A DNA stretch of 62,060 nucleotides from Actinomycetota bacterium. Its GTDB lineage: Bacteria > Actinomycetota > Geothermincolia > Geothermincolales > RBG-13-55-18. The notes below the pieces were generated by a model. It did no database searches. It had not been told where the DNA came from and saw only the letters and a program-made list of their open reading frames with translations. Shown piece after piece: positions 1-8,423 of this stretch. The stretch spans positions 1-62,060 of the forward strand of contig QZKE01000083.1 in the NCBI GenBank assembly GCA_003598015.1, given 5' to 3'. Each line of letters begins with the position of its first letter. Within the stretch, counting starts at the first letter, position 1. Position numbers and translations under genes: made by a program.

Positions 1-169
1 TCGCGGAGCGACGAGACGTATTGCGAGGAGTCCGCGACGCGGCAAACTCGTTTGAGCAAGACGTTGCTTCAGGACAACAGCATCGGGGATGCAGCGGCGG
101 TCGAATGCGAGCGTATTTACGGATCGGGGTACTAAGGATCGCCTTGCGGAAGAAGTGGGAGGAGGAGCC

Positions 170-1039
170 GTGAAGGGAACGGGGTGGACGACGAAGAAGA
201 TGCTGGCCGTGGTGATACCTATCTGCATAGTGGTTGCGGCGGTTGCTGTCTCACTGGTCCTGGTGCTCGGAAGGAACGACACGGGCGGGAACGAAACCGC
301 CGCAGGCGACAAGGCCGGTGAAGAGCAGGGCAGCACCATCAGCGAAGAGGAGATGGTGGAGACATACGAAGGGATCAAAGAGCAGGCCGAGGTAGCGTCG
401 GCGGAGATGGAGGACCTGGAATCCGAGGAGGCCGCTTCCGACCCGGAGACCTACGACCAGGAGCTCGAGGAGGCTCTCGCCGCCTACCAGGAACTGGCAA
501 TGCTATTGGAGGAAGCGGCAAACGCCGTGGTTGAAGTATCGGAGGACTACGCTGAGCTGTACGCATATATCTACGAATACTACGACTACCTGTATGCCCT
601 GACCGAAGAGGCGGTGGGCCAGATCGAGTACCTGCTGTCCATCGTTCCGACCCTGGAGGAGATCCAGCAGTTGGAGCAGATCGTGGAGAACATCGAGAAC
701 CTTCCGTCCGCGGGACAGCGCGGCCAGTTGAGCGAGCAGTTGAACCAGGCGATGCAGAAGGTGCTCGCGAACCTGGAGAGCGTACAAGTGCCCGCCGGCA
801 CGAGCTCGTACGGCGAGGGGATGGACGCCATGGCCGCCGAGTTGGAATCCCTGGTGCAGCAGATGAGCCAGTCCCTGGCCTCCGGCAACCAGGCGGACTT
901 CAGCTCGCTGGCGGACCAGATGAACGGCACCATCACCGCGATCCAGCAGCAGCTTTCCTCAACCGTCTCTTCCCTGATGTCCAGTTACACCTCCACGCTC
1001 TCGCAGCTGGAAGCCTCGATCCAGGCCGCGCTACCCTGA
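170..1039 (+). CDS. Membrane-anchored helical protein, paralogue A (unknown function)
   Basis: I do not recognise a named family. The protein has a short basic N-terminus, one hydrophobic segment (about residues 12-35) and then a long acidic, Glu/Gln-rich, predicted helical and coiled-coil region, so it is probably a type II membrane protein with its bulk outside the cytoplasm. The GTG at 170 is preferred over an upstream in-frame start at 89. It follows a strong GGGAGGAGGAG ribosome site, and the next gene begins at the equivalent place. A tyrosine-rich block, ELYAYIYEYYDYLYALTE, lies in the middle and is almost identical in the paralogue. The C-terminus is rich in Ser, Gln and Leu and ends in a helical segment. 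The two genes are in tandem, so a recent duplication is likely. Function is not inferable. Confidence 0.8.
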   Translation: MKGTGWTTKKMLAVVIPICIVVAAVAVSLVLVLGRNDTGGNETAAGDKAGEEQGSTISEEEMVETYEGIKEQAEVASAEMEDLESEEAASDPETYDQELEEALAAYQELAMLLEEAANAVVEVSEDYAELYAYIYEYYDYLYALTEEAVGQIEYLLSIVPTLEEIQQLEQIVENIENLPSAGQRGQLSEQLNQAMQKVLANLESVQVPAGTSSYGEGMDAMAAELESLVQQMSQSLASGNQADFSSLADQMNGTITAIQQQLSSTVSSLMSSYTSTLSQLEASIQAALP

Positions 1040-1366
1040 ACGCGCGGGGGAGGATGGGCGGAGGAAACGGAGCGAGCTGTTCCCGCGGGCAAGGTTGGCG
1101 TTGACGGCGGCGGGAGTTGCATGGATTCCCTCCGCGACGTTAGGCCCCGGAAATCTATCCTCGAGGATCTACCGGCAGGTCATGCAGGGATACCCGGGAG
1201 CCTCCTCGCGCAGCCGGCCCGCAACCGCGGGGTGGGAGGAGCGGGTCGCATGTTTCCGCCTTTAACGCAAATTTAACAAACGCATTATAGGCCGTTAACA
1301 GCTCTCCGTTATAAAAAATCCTGGAAAGATGGTAGAGGATCCGTTCCAGGACAAGGAGGCAGAACG
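1040..1366. other. Intergenic spacer between the two paralogues
   Basis: This 327-bp spacer has no convincing gene. Its last 110 bp are AT-rich (TTAACA at 1273 and again at 1295, TATAAA at 1310) in an otherwise GC-rich background. That fits a promoter for the second paralogue, but no pair with proper -35/-10 spacing stands out. The second gene's ribosome site AAGGAGG is at 1353-1359. Confidence 0.4.
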
Positions 1367-2218
1367 GTGAAGAAAAAGGGCGCAGGAACAGGTTGGACGG
1401 CGGGGAAAATAGCGGCCGTGGCCGTCTCTACCAGCCTGGTGGTCGCGGTCCTGGCGGTGACCATGATCATGGTGATCGGCGGCATCGGAGGGCAGAAGTC
1501 AGGCATGGACGGGACCATCGGGGAGGAGGAGATGGTCGAGGCTTACGAGGAGATCAAGCAGGATGCCGAAACGGCCATGGATGAAATGGAAGACCTTACG
1601 TCCGAAGAGGCCACATCGGATCCCGAGGTATACGAGCAGCAGCTGGAGGAGACGCTGACTGTTTATAATCAGCTTCTCGCGGACCTGGAAGAAGCAATCG
1701 AGGCCGTGATCGAGGTATCGGAGGATTACGAGGAGCTGTATGCCTATATCTACGAGTACTACGACTATCTCTATGCATTGACCGAACAGGCTGCGGGCGA
1801 GATAGAATACCTCCTCTCACTCGTCCCGACCATGCAGGAGATACAGCAGATGGAGCAGATCGTGGAGCGGCTTGGGCAATTACCGGCAGCGGGGCAATAC
1901 GGCGAGCTCAGCACCCAACTCGACCAGGCCGTGCAGAAAGCCCTCTCCAACCTGGAGGGAGTGACGACATCGGATACCCTGAGCTCCTACGGATCCAGCA
2001 TGGAATCCCTGGCCCGGCAACTCGACTCCCTGTCCCAGCAGATGAACCAGTACCTGGCCTCCGGTAACAAGGCGGCCTTCAACTCCCTGGCGGACCAGAT
2101 GAACGCCACCGTTATCTCGATGCAGCAGCAGCTCTCCTCCGCTATTACATCCCTCAGCTCCAGCTATACCTCCATGCTCTCGCAATTGGAGGCCTCGATC
2201 CAGTCGGCGCTGCCCTGA
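1367..2218 (+). CDS. Membrane-anchored helical protein, paralogue B (unknown function)
   Basis: This is a tandem paralogue of the preceding gene, 283 residues, with a GTG start 8 bases after AAGGAGG. It has the same layout: basic start, one hydrophobic segment at about residues 14-37, an acidic linker, then a long helical domain. The Tyr-rich block ELYAYIYEYYDYLYALTE is fully conserved, as is the closing segment with LSQLEASIQ. The regions after the TM segment and before the C-terminus diverge more. High conservation of the Tyr-rich core between duplicates suggests it is functional, perhaps an interaction surface. No enzymatic motif or cell-wall sorting signal is visible. Confidence 0.8.
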   Translation: MKKKGAGTGWTAGKIAAVAVSTSLVVAVLAVTMIMVIGGIGGQKSGMDGTIGEEEMVEAYEEIKQDAETAMDEMEDLTSEEATSDPEVYEQQLEETLTVYNQLLADLEEAIEAVIEVSEDYEELYAYIYEYYDYLYALTEQAAGEIEYLLSLVPTMQEIQQMEQIVERLGQLPAAGQYGELSTQLDQAVQKALSNLEGVTTSDTLSSYGSSMESLARQLDSLSQQMNQYLASGNKAAFNSLADQMNATVISMQQQLSSAITSLSSSYTSMLSQLEASIQSALP

Positions 2219-2230
2219 GGCGTAGCCAAT

Positions 2231-2481
2231 CAGGCATAGGGGTCGGGCCTGGACTTATGCCTGAAACGGCCATGAGGAGCAGAGAAAAGGAAGAAAGGTG
2301 TAACCCAAATCCCCATGTATATATGCAGGGAATACGGCTCAGGCATAGGGGTCGGGCCTGGACTTATGCCTGAAACGGCCATGAGGAGCAGAGAAAAGGA
2401 AGAAAGGTGTAACCCAAATCCCCATGCATATATGTTTGGCATACGGCTCAGGCATAAGTCCAGGCCCGACCCCTATGCCTG
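2231..2481. repeat. Composite palindromic repeat with duplicated arm (CAGGCATAGGGGTC family)
   Basis: A 109-bp unit occurs twice in direct orientation (2231-2339 and 2340-2448). It is followed at 2449-2481 by a 33-bp segment that is the exact reverse complement of the first 33 bases of each unit. The termini read CAGGCATAGGGGTC. The same family occurs at 57903-58044. It looks like a small non-autonomous palindromic element (REP/MITE-like) that suffered an internal duplication. No protein is encoded in it. Confidence 0.8.
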
Positions 2482-2578
2482 ACAAATTGAAAGCTCGAGA
2501 GCGTCTTGGTTGATCACCCGTAGATACCCTCGAGCTTTCGCACCGGAAAGAGGGGGCTTCCGTGCTTGTTATTCCGTT

Positions 2579-2977
2579 CTACATGTTCGCTACGACTTGC
2601 TCTTTCCTGATTCCGAGAAGGCCGTTTATGCAGCCGATGAGCGCCATGGGGTCGAACGGCTTCGCAAAACATTGGCTGACCCCAGCCTGCAGTGCCTTCT
2701 CCTCGATATCCTCCTTTGGCAGTGCGCTCAGGAACAGTATCGGGATGGTGAATGTCTTGGTAGAGGTTCTCAACCTCTCCACCACACTGAAACCGTCCCC
2801 CGCTGGCATCCTCACATCGAGAATGATGAGGTCTGGCAGGATCTTGTGCGCGCTCATGACGGCGGACATACCGTCGAATGCTGTGTAGACCTCGAAACCC
2901 TCCATAGCAAGATTGATGCTGAGGATCCTCACTACAGCCTCGTCGTCGTCTACGATCAGAATCTTTTTCTTCTCCAT
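2579..2977 (-). CDS. Single-domain response regulator (receiver only), 1
   Basis: This is a stand-alone CheY-like receiver of 132 residues. Acidic residues D10/D11, phospho-acceptor D54 in the motif LDVRMP, S84 and K106 are all present, so phosphorylation should be possible. No output domain follows; the tail after residue 118 is short. The start at 2977 (MEKKKILIVDDDE) is chosen because upstream codons give a non-receiver extension. It lies in tandem with a similar receiver upstream, sharing blocks such as FLSALPKEDIEEKAL. The partner kinase is not adjacent. Such proteins usually act through protein contacts or in phosphorelays. Confidence 0.88.
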   Translation of the reverse strand: MEKKKILIVDDDEAVVRILSINLAMEGFEVYTAFDGMSAVMSAHKILPDLIILDVRMPAGDGFSVVERLRTSTKTFTIPILFLSALPKEDIEEKALQAGVSQCFAKPFDPMALIGCINGLLGIRKEQVVANM

Positions 2978-3154
2978 TTTGAAGCCCCTATCTCTCTCGC
3001 ATCCTATCGTTCCGGTGTATATTGCATCGACGCCGCTTCCGCCTCCCACTATCCCGCAACCGGGTGATTTCGGGCCTCCGTCCGGGTTACGCCCCCGGAG
3101 GGACACATTCGTGGCCGCGTCCGCCTGCGACGGTTATGCCTTGCTCCCAGCCAT

Positions 3155-3553
3155 CTATGCGTGTACGGCGTATCGTTTCAGTTCGGTGCCGAGAAGGCCA
3201 TGGACGCAATCTATCAGCTCCGCGATTTCGAACGGCTTGGCGAAACAGCAGCTCACGCCCAATCGCAGGGCCTTCTCTTCGATATCTTCCTTGGGGAGGG
3301 CGCTCAGAAACAGGATAGGGATCCTGAACGTCCTGGTTGAAGACTTCAACCTTTCCACGACCCTGAACCCATCCACGAGCGGCATCCTTACGTCCAGGAC
3401 TATCAGGTCGGGTCTGCTGGCATAGGCGCTCTTGATGGCGGACATCCCGCCTAGGGCTTCGCAGGTCTCGAAGCCCTCGGCGCTCAAGCTGCTGGCGAGC
3501 ATCTTCACCAGGGATTCGTCGTCATCTACGATGAGTATCCTTTTCCCCGCCAT
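3155..3553 (-). CDS. Single-domain response regulator (receiver only), 2
   Basis: This is a second CheY-like receiver of 132 residues with the same numbering of key residues as its neighbour: D10/D11, D54 in LDVRMP, S84 and K106. The ATG at 3553 follows a good GAGGAGG ribosome site, which rules out the longer reading frame. It is separated from receiver 1 by about 180 bp. The two probably arose by duplication and may share or compete for one kinase. No DNA-binding or enzymatic output domain is present. Confidence 0.88.
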   Translation of the reverse strand: MAGKRILIVDDDESLVKMLASSLSAEGFETCEALGGMSAIKSAYASRPDLIVLDVRMPLVDGFRVVERLKSSTRTFRIPILFLSALPKEDIEEKALRLGVSCCFAKPFEIAELIDCVHGLLGTELKRYAVHA

Positions 3554-3787
3554 TTCGCCTCCTCTCCGTTGCTGCCCCGTTCGCGTGGCGTTCTCTTTAA
3601 CGGTAGCTCGGCTTCCCGCCGCCATCCCACCTATGGGTGATTACGGGCCGCCGCAAGGAGGTCTCTGCGGAAAACGCTCAATCCGCGCTATATTCCCGTG
3701 AGGATGGACAACATTCCAGAGGGTGCTTGCGGTACGCCACGTGCACACCGATGCCGGGCAGCACGTGCCAGGCTGACCAAGAAGGGA

Positions 3788-4861
3788 TTATGCGGGGGTT
3801 ATCTCTACGTAAAGGTCTGTGTCGGGCTCGATACTCCAGGCGGGCTTTCCTCGCCTGCCGCTCACCAGCTCGAAGACGGCCACGGCCAGACCGACGATGT
3901 ATCCGGGCAGCGAGGGATTGGACATCCTCAGGGTGAGCCGGTCACCCTCCATCTCCAGGCTGCTGATGAGTCCGAGGCCGCGGATGGCCGCCAGGTAACG
4001 CAGCCCCTGGTAGCCGCTGCGGGCCTCCTCGACACTCAAGGCCGCGAGAGCGTTCTCCCTCTCGACCTCTATGACCGCGTCGATCACTCGCTCTCCCAGT
4101 TCGTGTACGAGTTCGTCGAAAACGGCCAGCATGCCCGCCGTTCCAAAGAAGGCCAGCCGGCGGCCGCTCCGGCTGTCACGGATGATCCCCGCCTCCAGGT
4201 CCCAGGTGAATTGCCTCAGGTCCAGGGGGGTGCCGCAAGTGCCACAAAGCTCGTACCCCATATCCCCCGGCTTGCCGGCTATCTCCTCCCTGAGCATGAA
4301 GGACTCATCCTCCAGGCGCGCCTCCCGCATGGTGACGTCCACCTGATGGCGGCGGGAGTCCAGCGCCTGCCAGTCTATTCCAGCCCACCTTTTTTCCAGC
4401 ACCTCGGCGGCGCCCTTGAAGTCTCCGCAAAAGAACGGGAGCGAGTAAGGGTCCTCGATATAGACGGTGACTCTCTCAGGCCGCCCCCGGCGTGGATACT
4501 GGCCGCCCACGGTTATCTTGCCATATCCCATTACCAGTCCCTGGGACTCGATGGTCTTGATCATGGAGCGGTAGCCGACGAAATGGGCCAGGAAGCTGAC
4601 TCCCCACGGCAGGGTGCGGTGTAGAAAGGCCCGCGTGGCACGGCTCTTGGAGCCGATGACCACCTCCCAGATGTGTTCGGTGGTGACACCGAGGATCTGC
4701 GAGAGCCGGTTCCACAACCGGTCCAGGTTGTCGGATTCGAAGAAGACGAGGCGGTGCCTGGGATCGCCTTTCTGGGTTATGGTCCCGTTGGCGTTCCAGT
4801 TCAGGTTACTCGCGATGCCCAGGGGAACACCGCATTCCCCGCAGGTCCCAGTGGCTTTCAT
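3788..4861 (-). CDS. Duplicated-domain protein with two CxxC motifs (unknown function)
   Basis: The 357-residue protein consists of two similar halves. Each begins with a CxxC zinc-ribbon-like motif (C7/C10 and C206/C209, contexts CGECG and CGTCG). Each then has a W-x-x-x-G-I strand, an R-x-x-FF motif, and a roughly 150-residue alpha/beta region ending near a PxxLP motif. The overall plan loosely resembles V4R-type small-ligand domains like those at 16.4-17.9 kb, but I cannot confirm homology by eye. The ATG at 4861 is preferred over a GTG at 4882 because it is preceded by a purine-rich GGGGGATGAGGG site. It is cytoplasmic by composition. Neighbours (receivers upstream, livF downstream) do not clarify its role. 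Confidence 0.7.
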   Translation of the reverse strand: MKATGTCGECGVPLGIASNLNWNANGTITQKGDPRHRLVFFESDNLDRLWNRLSQILGVTTEHIWEVVIGSKSRATRAFLHRTLPWGVSFLAHFVGYRSMIKTIESQGLVMGYGKITVGGQYPRRGRPERVTVYIEDPYSLPFFCGDFKGAAEVLEKRWAGIDWQALDSRRHQVDVTMREARLEDESFMLREEIAGKPGDMGYELCGTCGTPLDLRQFTWDLEAGIIRDSRSGRRLAFFGTAGMLAVFDELVHELGERVIDAVIEVERENALAALSVEEARSGYQGLRYLAAIRGLGLISSLEMEGDRLTLRMSNPSLPGYIVGLAVAVFELVSGRRGKPAWSIEPDTDLYVEITPA

Positions 4862-4997
4862 ACCCTCATCCCCCCAAGTCACATCCTACGTGCCTGCTCG
4901 TAAGGCTAGAGCCCATCCCCGCAGGCCGCCCGGGGTAACAGCTCCGGGCTTCATCCATAGCGAGGGCGCCGTTGAGAACGGTCCCGCGGCAAGGCCC

Positions 4998-5705
4998 TCA
5001 AGCACCGATATACGCCTTCTTTACCTCCTCGTTTCCGGCAAGCTCCCGTGCCGTTCCCTCCAGCACTATGTGCCCGTTCTCCAATACGTATCCCCGGGAG
5101 GATATGGAGAGGGCCATGCTGGCATTCTGCTCCGAGAGCAGGACGGTAACTCCACCGCGGTTGATACCCTCTATGGTCTCCATGATCTTCTTCACGATGA
5201 GCGGTGCCAGGCCCAGGGACGGCTCGTCCAGCAGCAACAGCCGCGGCTTGCACATGAGAGACCGTCCTATGGCCAGCATCTGCTGCTCCCCGCCACTCAG
5301 GGTGCCCGCCTCCTGGTCGGCCCGCTCCTCCAGGATGGGGAACAGCTCGTAGATTTCCCGCAAGGTCTTTGCCGTCTGTGATTTCTCGCGATACCTGGTA
5401 TAGGCGCCCATCATGAGGTTCTTCCTTATGGATAGCCTAGGGAAGAGCTTGCGGCCCTCCGGGCAGAGGGAGACACCCAACTTCACGATCTTCTCGGGAT
5501 TCTTCTTGTGGATGGGCCGTCCCTCGAACTCGATGGTTCCCTGGGTCGGCGTTATCAGTCCGCTTATGGTCTTGAAGAGCGAGGATTTGCCGGCGCCGTT
5601 GGCGCCCAACAGGCATACCAGCTCACCCTCCCCGATTTGCAGGGAGACACCGCTGATCACGGCATGCTTGCCTATGACGCAGTGAACATCGTTGAGTTCA
5701 AGCAA
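4998..5705 (-). CDS. livF: Branched-chain amino-acid-type ABC transporter ATP-binding protein LivF
   Basis: ATPase of a HAAT-family (Liv) importer, 235 residues. Walker A GANGAGKS is at 34-41, signature LSGGEQQ at 136-142 and Walker B LLLLDEP at 156-162. It is the last gene of the livK-H-M-G-F order. A TTG start at 5705 (MLELNDVHCV) sits inside the end of livG, giving an 8-base overlap, with GGGAGAG upstream, so translation is probably coupled. The LivF assignment rests on order and on the characteristic ECPEGRKLFP-like region (CPEGRKLFPRLS). The substrate could be any hydrophobic amino acid or a small carboxylate or amide; the family is broad. Confidence 0.93.
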   Translation of the reverse strand: MLELNDVHCVIGKHAVISGVSLQIGEGELVCLLGANGAGKSSLFKTISGLITPTQGTIEFEGRPIHKKNPEKIVKLGVSLCPEGRKLFPRLSIRKNLMMGAYTRYREKSQTAKTLREIYELFPILEERADQEAGTLSGGEQQMLAIGRSLMCKPRLLLLDEPSLGLAPLIVKKIMETIEGINRGGVTVLLSEQNASMALSISSRGYVLENGHIVLEGTARELAGNEEVKKAYIGA

Positions 5706-6465
5706 TGCACTCTCCCAGGTATGCCTCGATCACCGAGGGGTCCTGACAGACGGATTGCGGATCGCCATCCGCGATCTTTATGCCGAAATTGAGGGCGATG
5801 ATGTAGTCCGCCAGGTTCATGATCATCCTCATCTTATGCTCGATCACGCAGACCGTGACCCCGCTCGCCCTGATCTTATCGATGAGGGTTATTATGCCGT
5901 CGGTCTCCTCCAAACCGACTCCGCCCGTGGGTTCGTCGAGGAGGACCAGCTTGGGTTTGCCTATCAGGGCCACGGCTATGGCCAGCCTCTTCTGCGCCTC
6001 CTGGGGCAGGGTGCCTGCCGGCATATCCGCATACTCCGCCAGCCCGGTGAAACCCAGTACCTCCATGACCTCGCGTGTGGTCTCTTTCTTCTCGCGGCGC
6101 GCGCGGGGGGTGTACAGGAGGGCATCGAAGAGGCCGGAACGGGTGCGCATGCGGTGGCCGATTACCAGGTTGACCCAGACCGGCAGCTCCTCGAAGAGGG
6201 CGGTTGTCTGGAAAGTCCTGGTAATGCCCCCGCGAGCCACGCTGAACGGCTTCCACCCCGTGATATCCCTGCCTTCCAGCGTCACTTTACCTTCGTCCGG
6301 TCGTATGGAGCCGCCGATGAGGTTGAAGAGGGTGGTCTTTCCCGCGCCGTTGGGCCCGATTATCGCGGTTATCGAGCCGCTGGATATCTCGAAATCCACC
6401 TTGTTGACCGCCACCAGGCCACCGAATCTCTTGGTCAGTGCTTCCACCGCAAGCAGCGTGGTCAT
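5698..6465 (-). CDS. livG: Branched-chain amino-acid-type ABC transporter ATP-binding protein LivG
   Basis: Second ATPase of the Liv-type importer, 255 residues. Walker A GPNGAGKT is at 37-44 and Walker B is LVLLDEPTGGV. The usual signature LSGGQ/LSYGQ is replaced by LPQEAQKRL, an atypical C-loop that keeps the basic residue. The start at 6465 (MTTLLAVEALTKRFGG) is chosen because the ATG overlaps the livM stop codon as ATGA, a standard coupled junction; longer frames run antiparallel into livM. It works with LivF as a heterodimeric ATPase on the cytoplasmic face of LivHM. Confidence 0.93.
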   Translation of the reverse strand: MTTLLAVEALTKRFGGLVAVNKVDFEISSGSITAIIGPNGAGKTTLFNLIGGSIRPDEGKVTLEGRDITGWKPFSVARGGITRTFQTTALFEELPVWVNLVIGHRMRTRSGLFDALLYTPRARREKKETTREVMEVLGFTGLAEYADMPAGTLPQEAQKRLAIAVALIGKPKLVLLDEPTGGVGLEETDGIITLIDKIRASGVTVCVIEHKMRMIMNLADYIIALNFGIKIADGDPQSVCQDPSVIEAYLGECIA

Positions 6466-7430
6466 TCCAACACCTCTCCCGTCCGATAATACTTCTTCTT
6501 CGCCCACTCCCAGAACTGCTTTGCGCCTCCCACGATACCACGGGGGAAGTAGATGATAACGACGATGAGGATAAGTCCGAAGATGAAGTAACGCCACTCA
6601 CCTATGCCCTTTATCTTGTCGAGGAGGAAATACAGGCCTACCGTGCCTACTACCGGGCCGGCAAGGGTGGCCGCCCCTCCAATAAGCAGGTATATCAACA
6701 GGTAGAAGGAATACATGTAATTGGTGATGGTGTAATCCAGGCTTCCTTTCTCCATGGCGAACAGCCCCCCGGCCAGTCCCACCATGAAACAGCTTACGGT
6801 GAAGGATAGGAGCTTGGTGCGGAAGGAGTTTATCCCTACCGCTTCCGACAGGTTCTCGTTGCTGCGGATGGCGATAAAGCTCGAGCCCAGCAGGGACTTC
6901 ACTATCTGCCTCTCGATCAAAATGGCGAGGATGAGGAAGCCCAGTACGACATAGTAGCGTGCCCACCTCGCTTCCAGGTAGGAGGGCATGGTGACTTTCT
7001 GGCCCCTGAGCCCCCCGGAGAGCCAGGTCCAGTTCTCGAAGACCTTGAACACGATGACGTTGAAACAGAGGGTCACGATGGCGAAGTAGGGGCCCTTGGT
7101 GCGCAGGGATGGGAGACCGACCAGCATCCCCAGGAAGGCGGTGATGAGGCTGGCGAGGATGAGGGCCGGCCAGATGTTGATCCCTACTCTCTCCACGAAT
7201 ATGCCGAAGGCGTACGCTCCTATACCCAGGAAGGCGCCGTGGGCCAACGAAGCCTGCCCGGTATAGCCCAGGATAAGGTTGAGGCTCAAGGTCGCGATCG
7301 CCCAGATCATAGCCATAGTCAGTACCTGTATTGTGTACTTGCCGGATTTGGAGCGATTCAGGTACAAAGGTATCAACGCTACTATCACGATCAGCAGCAG
7401 ATAGAAGGCCCACTTGCCGTATTTCTTCAC
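6462..7430 (-). CDS. livM: Branched-chain amino-acid-type ABC transporter permease LivM
   Basis: Inner-membrane permease, 322 residues, with about 8-10 hydrophobic segments. The family motif is NLILGYTGQASLAHGAFLGIGAY-like (residues near 54-76). The GTG start at 7430 directly follows the livH stop (7432-7434) with GGGAGGGAC upstream. The longer reading frame would overlap livH by about 100 bp and is rejected. The C-terminus is charged and ends inside the ATGA junction with livG. It forms the translocation pore with LivH. Confidence 0.93.
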   Translation of the reverse strand: MKKYGKWAFYLLLIVIVALIPLYLNRSKSGKYTIQVLTMAMIWAIATLSLNLILGYTGQASLAHGAFLGIGAYAFGIFVERVGINIWPALILASLITAFLGMLVGLPSLRTKGPYFAIVTLCFNVIVFKVFENWTWLSGGLRGQKVTMPSYLEARWARYYVVLGFLILAILIERQIVKSLLGSSFIAIRSNENLSEAVGINSFRTKLLSFTVSCFMVGLAGGLFAMEKGSLDYTITNYMYSFYLLIYLLIGGAATLAGPVVGTVGLYFLLDKIKGIGEWRYFIFGLILIVVIIYFPRGIVGGAKQFWEWAKKKYYRTGEVLE

Positions 7431-7431
7431 C

Positions 7432-8289
7432 CTAGTCCCTCCCGCCGAAGATCCCGGTCGGCCAGATAGCCAGGATGATGATGAGCACGCCGAAGGCAAA
7501 GACATCCTTGTAGGCGGAGGAGATGTAGGCAATGGCCAGCGCCTCCAGTATCCCCAACAGGTATCCTCCTAAAATGGCGCCCTTCATGCTCCCCAAACCG
7601 CCTATGACCACGATGACGAAGGCCTTGAGCACCAGAACGCTCCCCATCTCCGGGGAGACGAAGGCCAGGGGAGCCATGAATACGGCGGCTACGGCGGCAA
7701 GGGCGGTGGCGATGGCGAAGGTCAGGGCGGACATGCGATTGACGTTTATCCCCACCAGCGCCGCGCCTTCACGGTCCTGGGACATGGCCTCGATGGCCGT
7801 ACCCAGGCGGGTCCTCTTGATAAAAACCTGGAGGAGGATGATAAATACGATCGCTCCGACGATTACGATGAGCCGCTGCACCTCCATGTTGATGCCCAGG
7901 AAACTGAAGTTCTTGTCGATGGGCTTGGGAACGCGCAGTGCGTCAGGCTGTATGCCCCTTACCAGGGTCTCCAGGACAAGGATGAGACCGATGGCGGCGA
8001 TGAAGCTGTTGATGTGCGGCTGACCTCTTAAGGGTCGATACACGGCTCGCTCCACTACTACACCAGCGATAGAGAGCGCCGCCATGCAGATGACCAGGGC
8101 AAGCCAGTAATTCACGCCTCCCAGCACCATGACGATGTAGAGCAGGTAAGCCCCGATCATGTACATGTGCCCGTGGGCGAAATGGGAGATATCCAATATA
8201 CCGAAGATCAGGGTGAGGCCCAGGGCTACCAGGACATACTGGCTGCCCAGCTGAATACCTATGACCATCTGGTTTAAGAAAAAGGACAA
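7432..8289 (-). CDS. livH: Branched-chain amino-acid-type ABC transporter permease LivH
   Basis: Permease of 285 residues with about 8 TM helices and the family pattern LGLTLIFGILDISHFAHGHMY, which I read near residues 22-42. A second conserved block, GGLGSMKGAILGGYLLG, lies near the C-terminus. The start is a TTG at 8289 preceded by AAGGAGAAGG; an ATG at codon 8 is the alternative. It is separated from the upstream binding-protein gene by 134 bp that contain a perfect hairpin, which probably lowers expression of the membrane and ATPase genes relative to the binding protein. Confidence 0.93.
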   Translation of the reverse strand: MSFFLNQMVIGIQLGSQYVLVALGLTLIFGILDISHFAHGHMYMIGAYLLYIVMVLGGVNYWLALVICMAALSIAGVVVERAVYRPLRGQPHINSFIAAIGLILVLETLVRGIQPDALRVPKPIDKNFSFLGINMEVQRLIVIVGAIVFIILLQVFIKRTRLGTAIEAMSQDREGAALVGINVNRMSALTFAIATALAAVAAVFMAPLAFVSPEMGSVLVLKAFVIVVIGGLGSMKGAILGGYLLGILEALAIAYISSAYKDVFAFGVLIIILAIWPTGIFGGRD

Positions 8290-8355
8290 GACCTTCTCCT
8301 TGAGTATTCCCCCTCAGGAAGGTGGAAACCCTCCAGCAACAGATATCTGTCTCTC

Positions 8356-8392
8356 ATTATCAGGAAGCCCCCAGTGGGGGCTTCCTGATAAT
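8356..8392 (-). terminator. Perfect 17-bp hairpin between livK and livH (attenuator/processing hairpin)
   Basis: The left arm is 8356-8372, the loop AGT is 8373-8375 and the right arm is 8376-8392. The arms are exactly complementary and begin ATTATCAGGAAGCCCCC. There is no long T-run, so it is more likely a leaky terminator or an mRNA 3'-end stabiliser. That would give excess periplasmic binding protein, as is common in ABC importer operons. Confidence 0.8.
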
Positions 8393-8423
8393 CCATGCGA
8401 CCTATTCTCTCGTAGATCCTACG

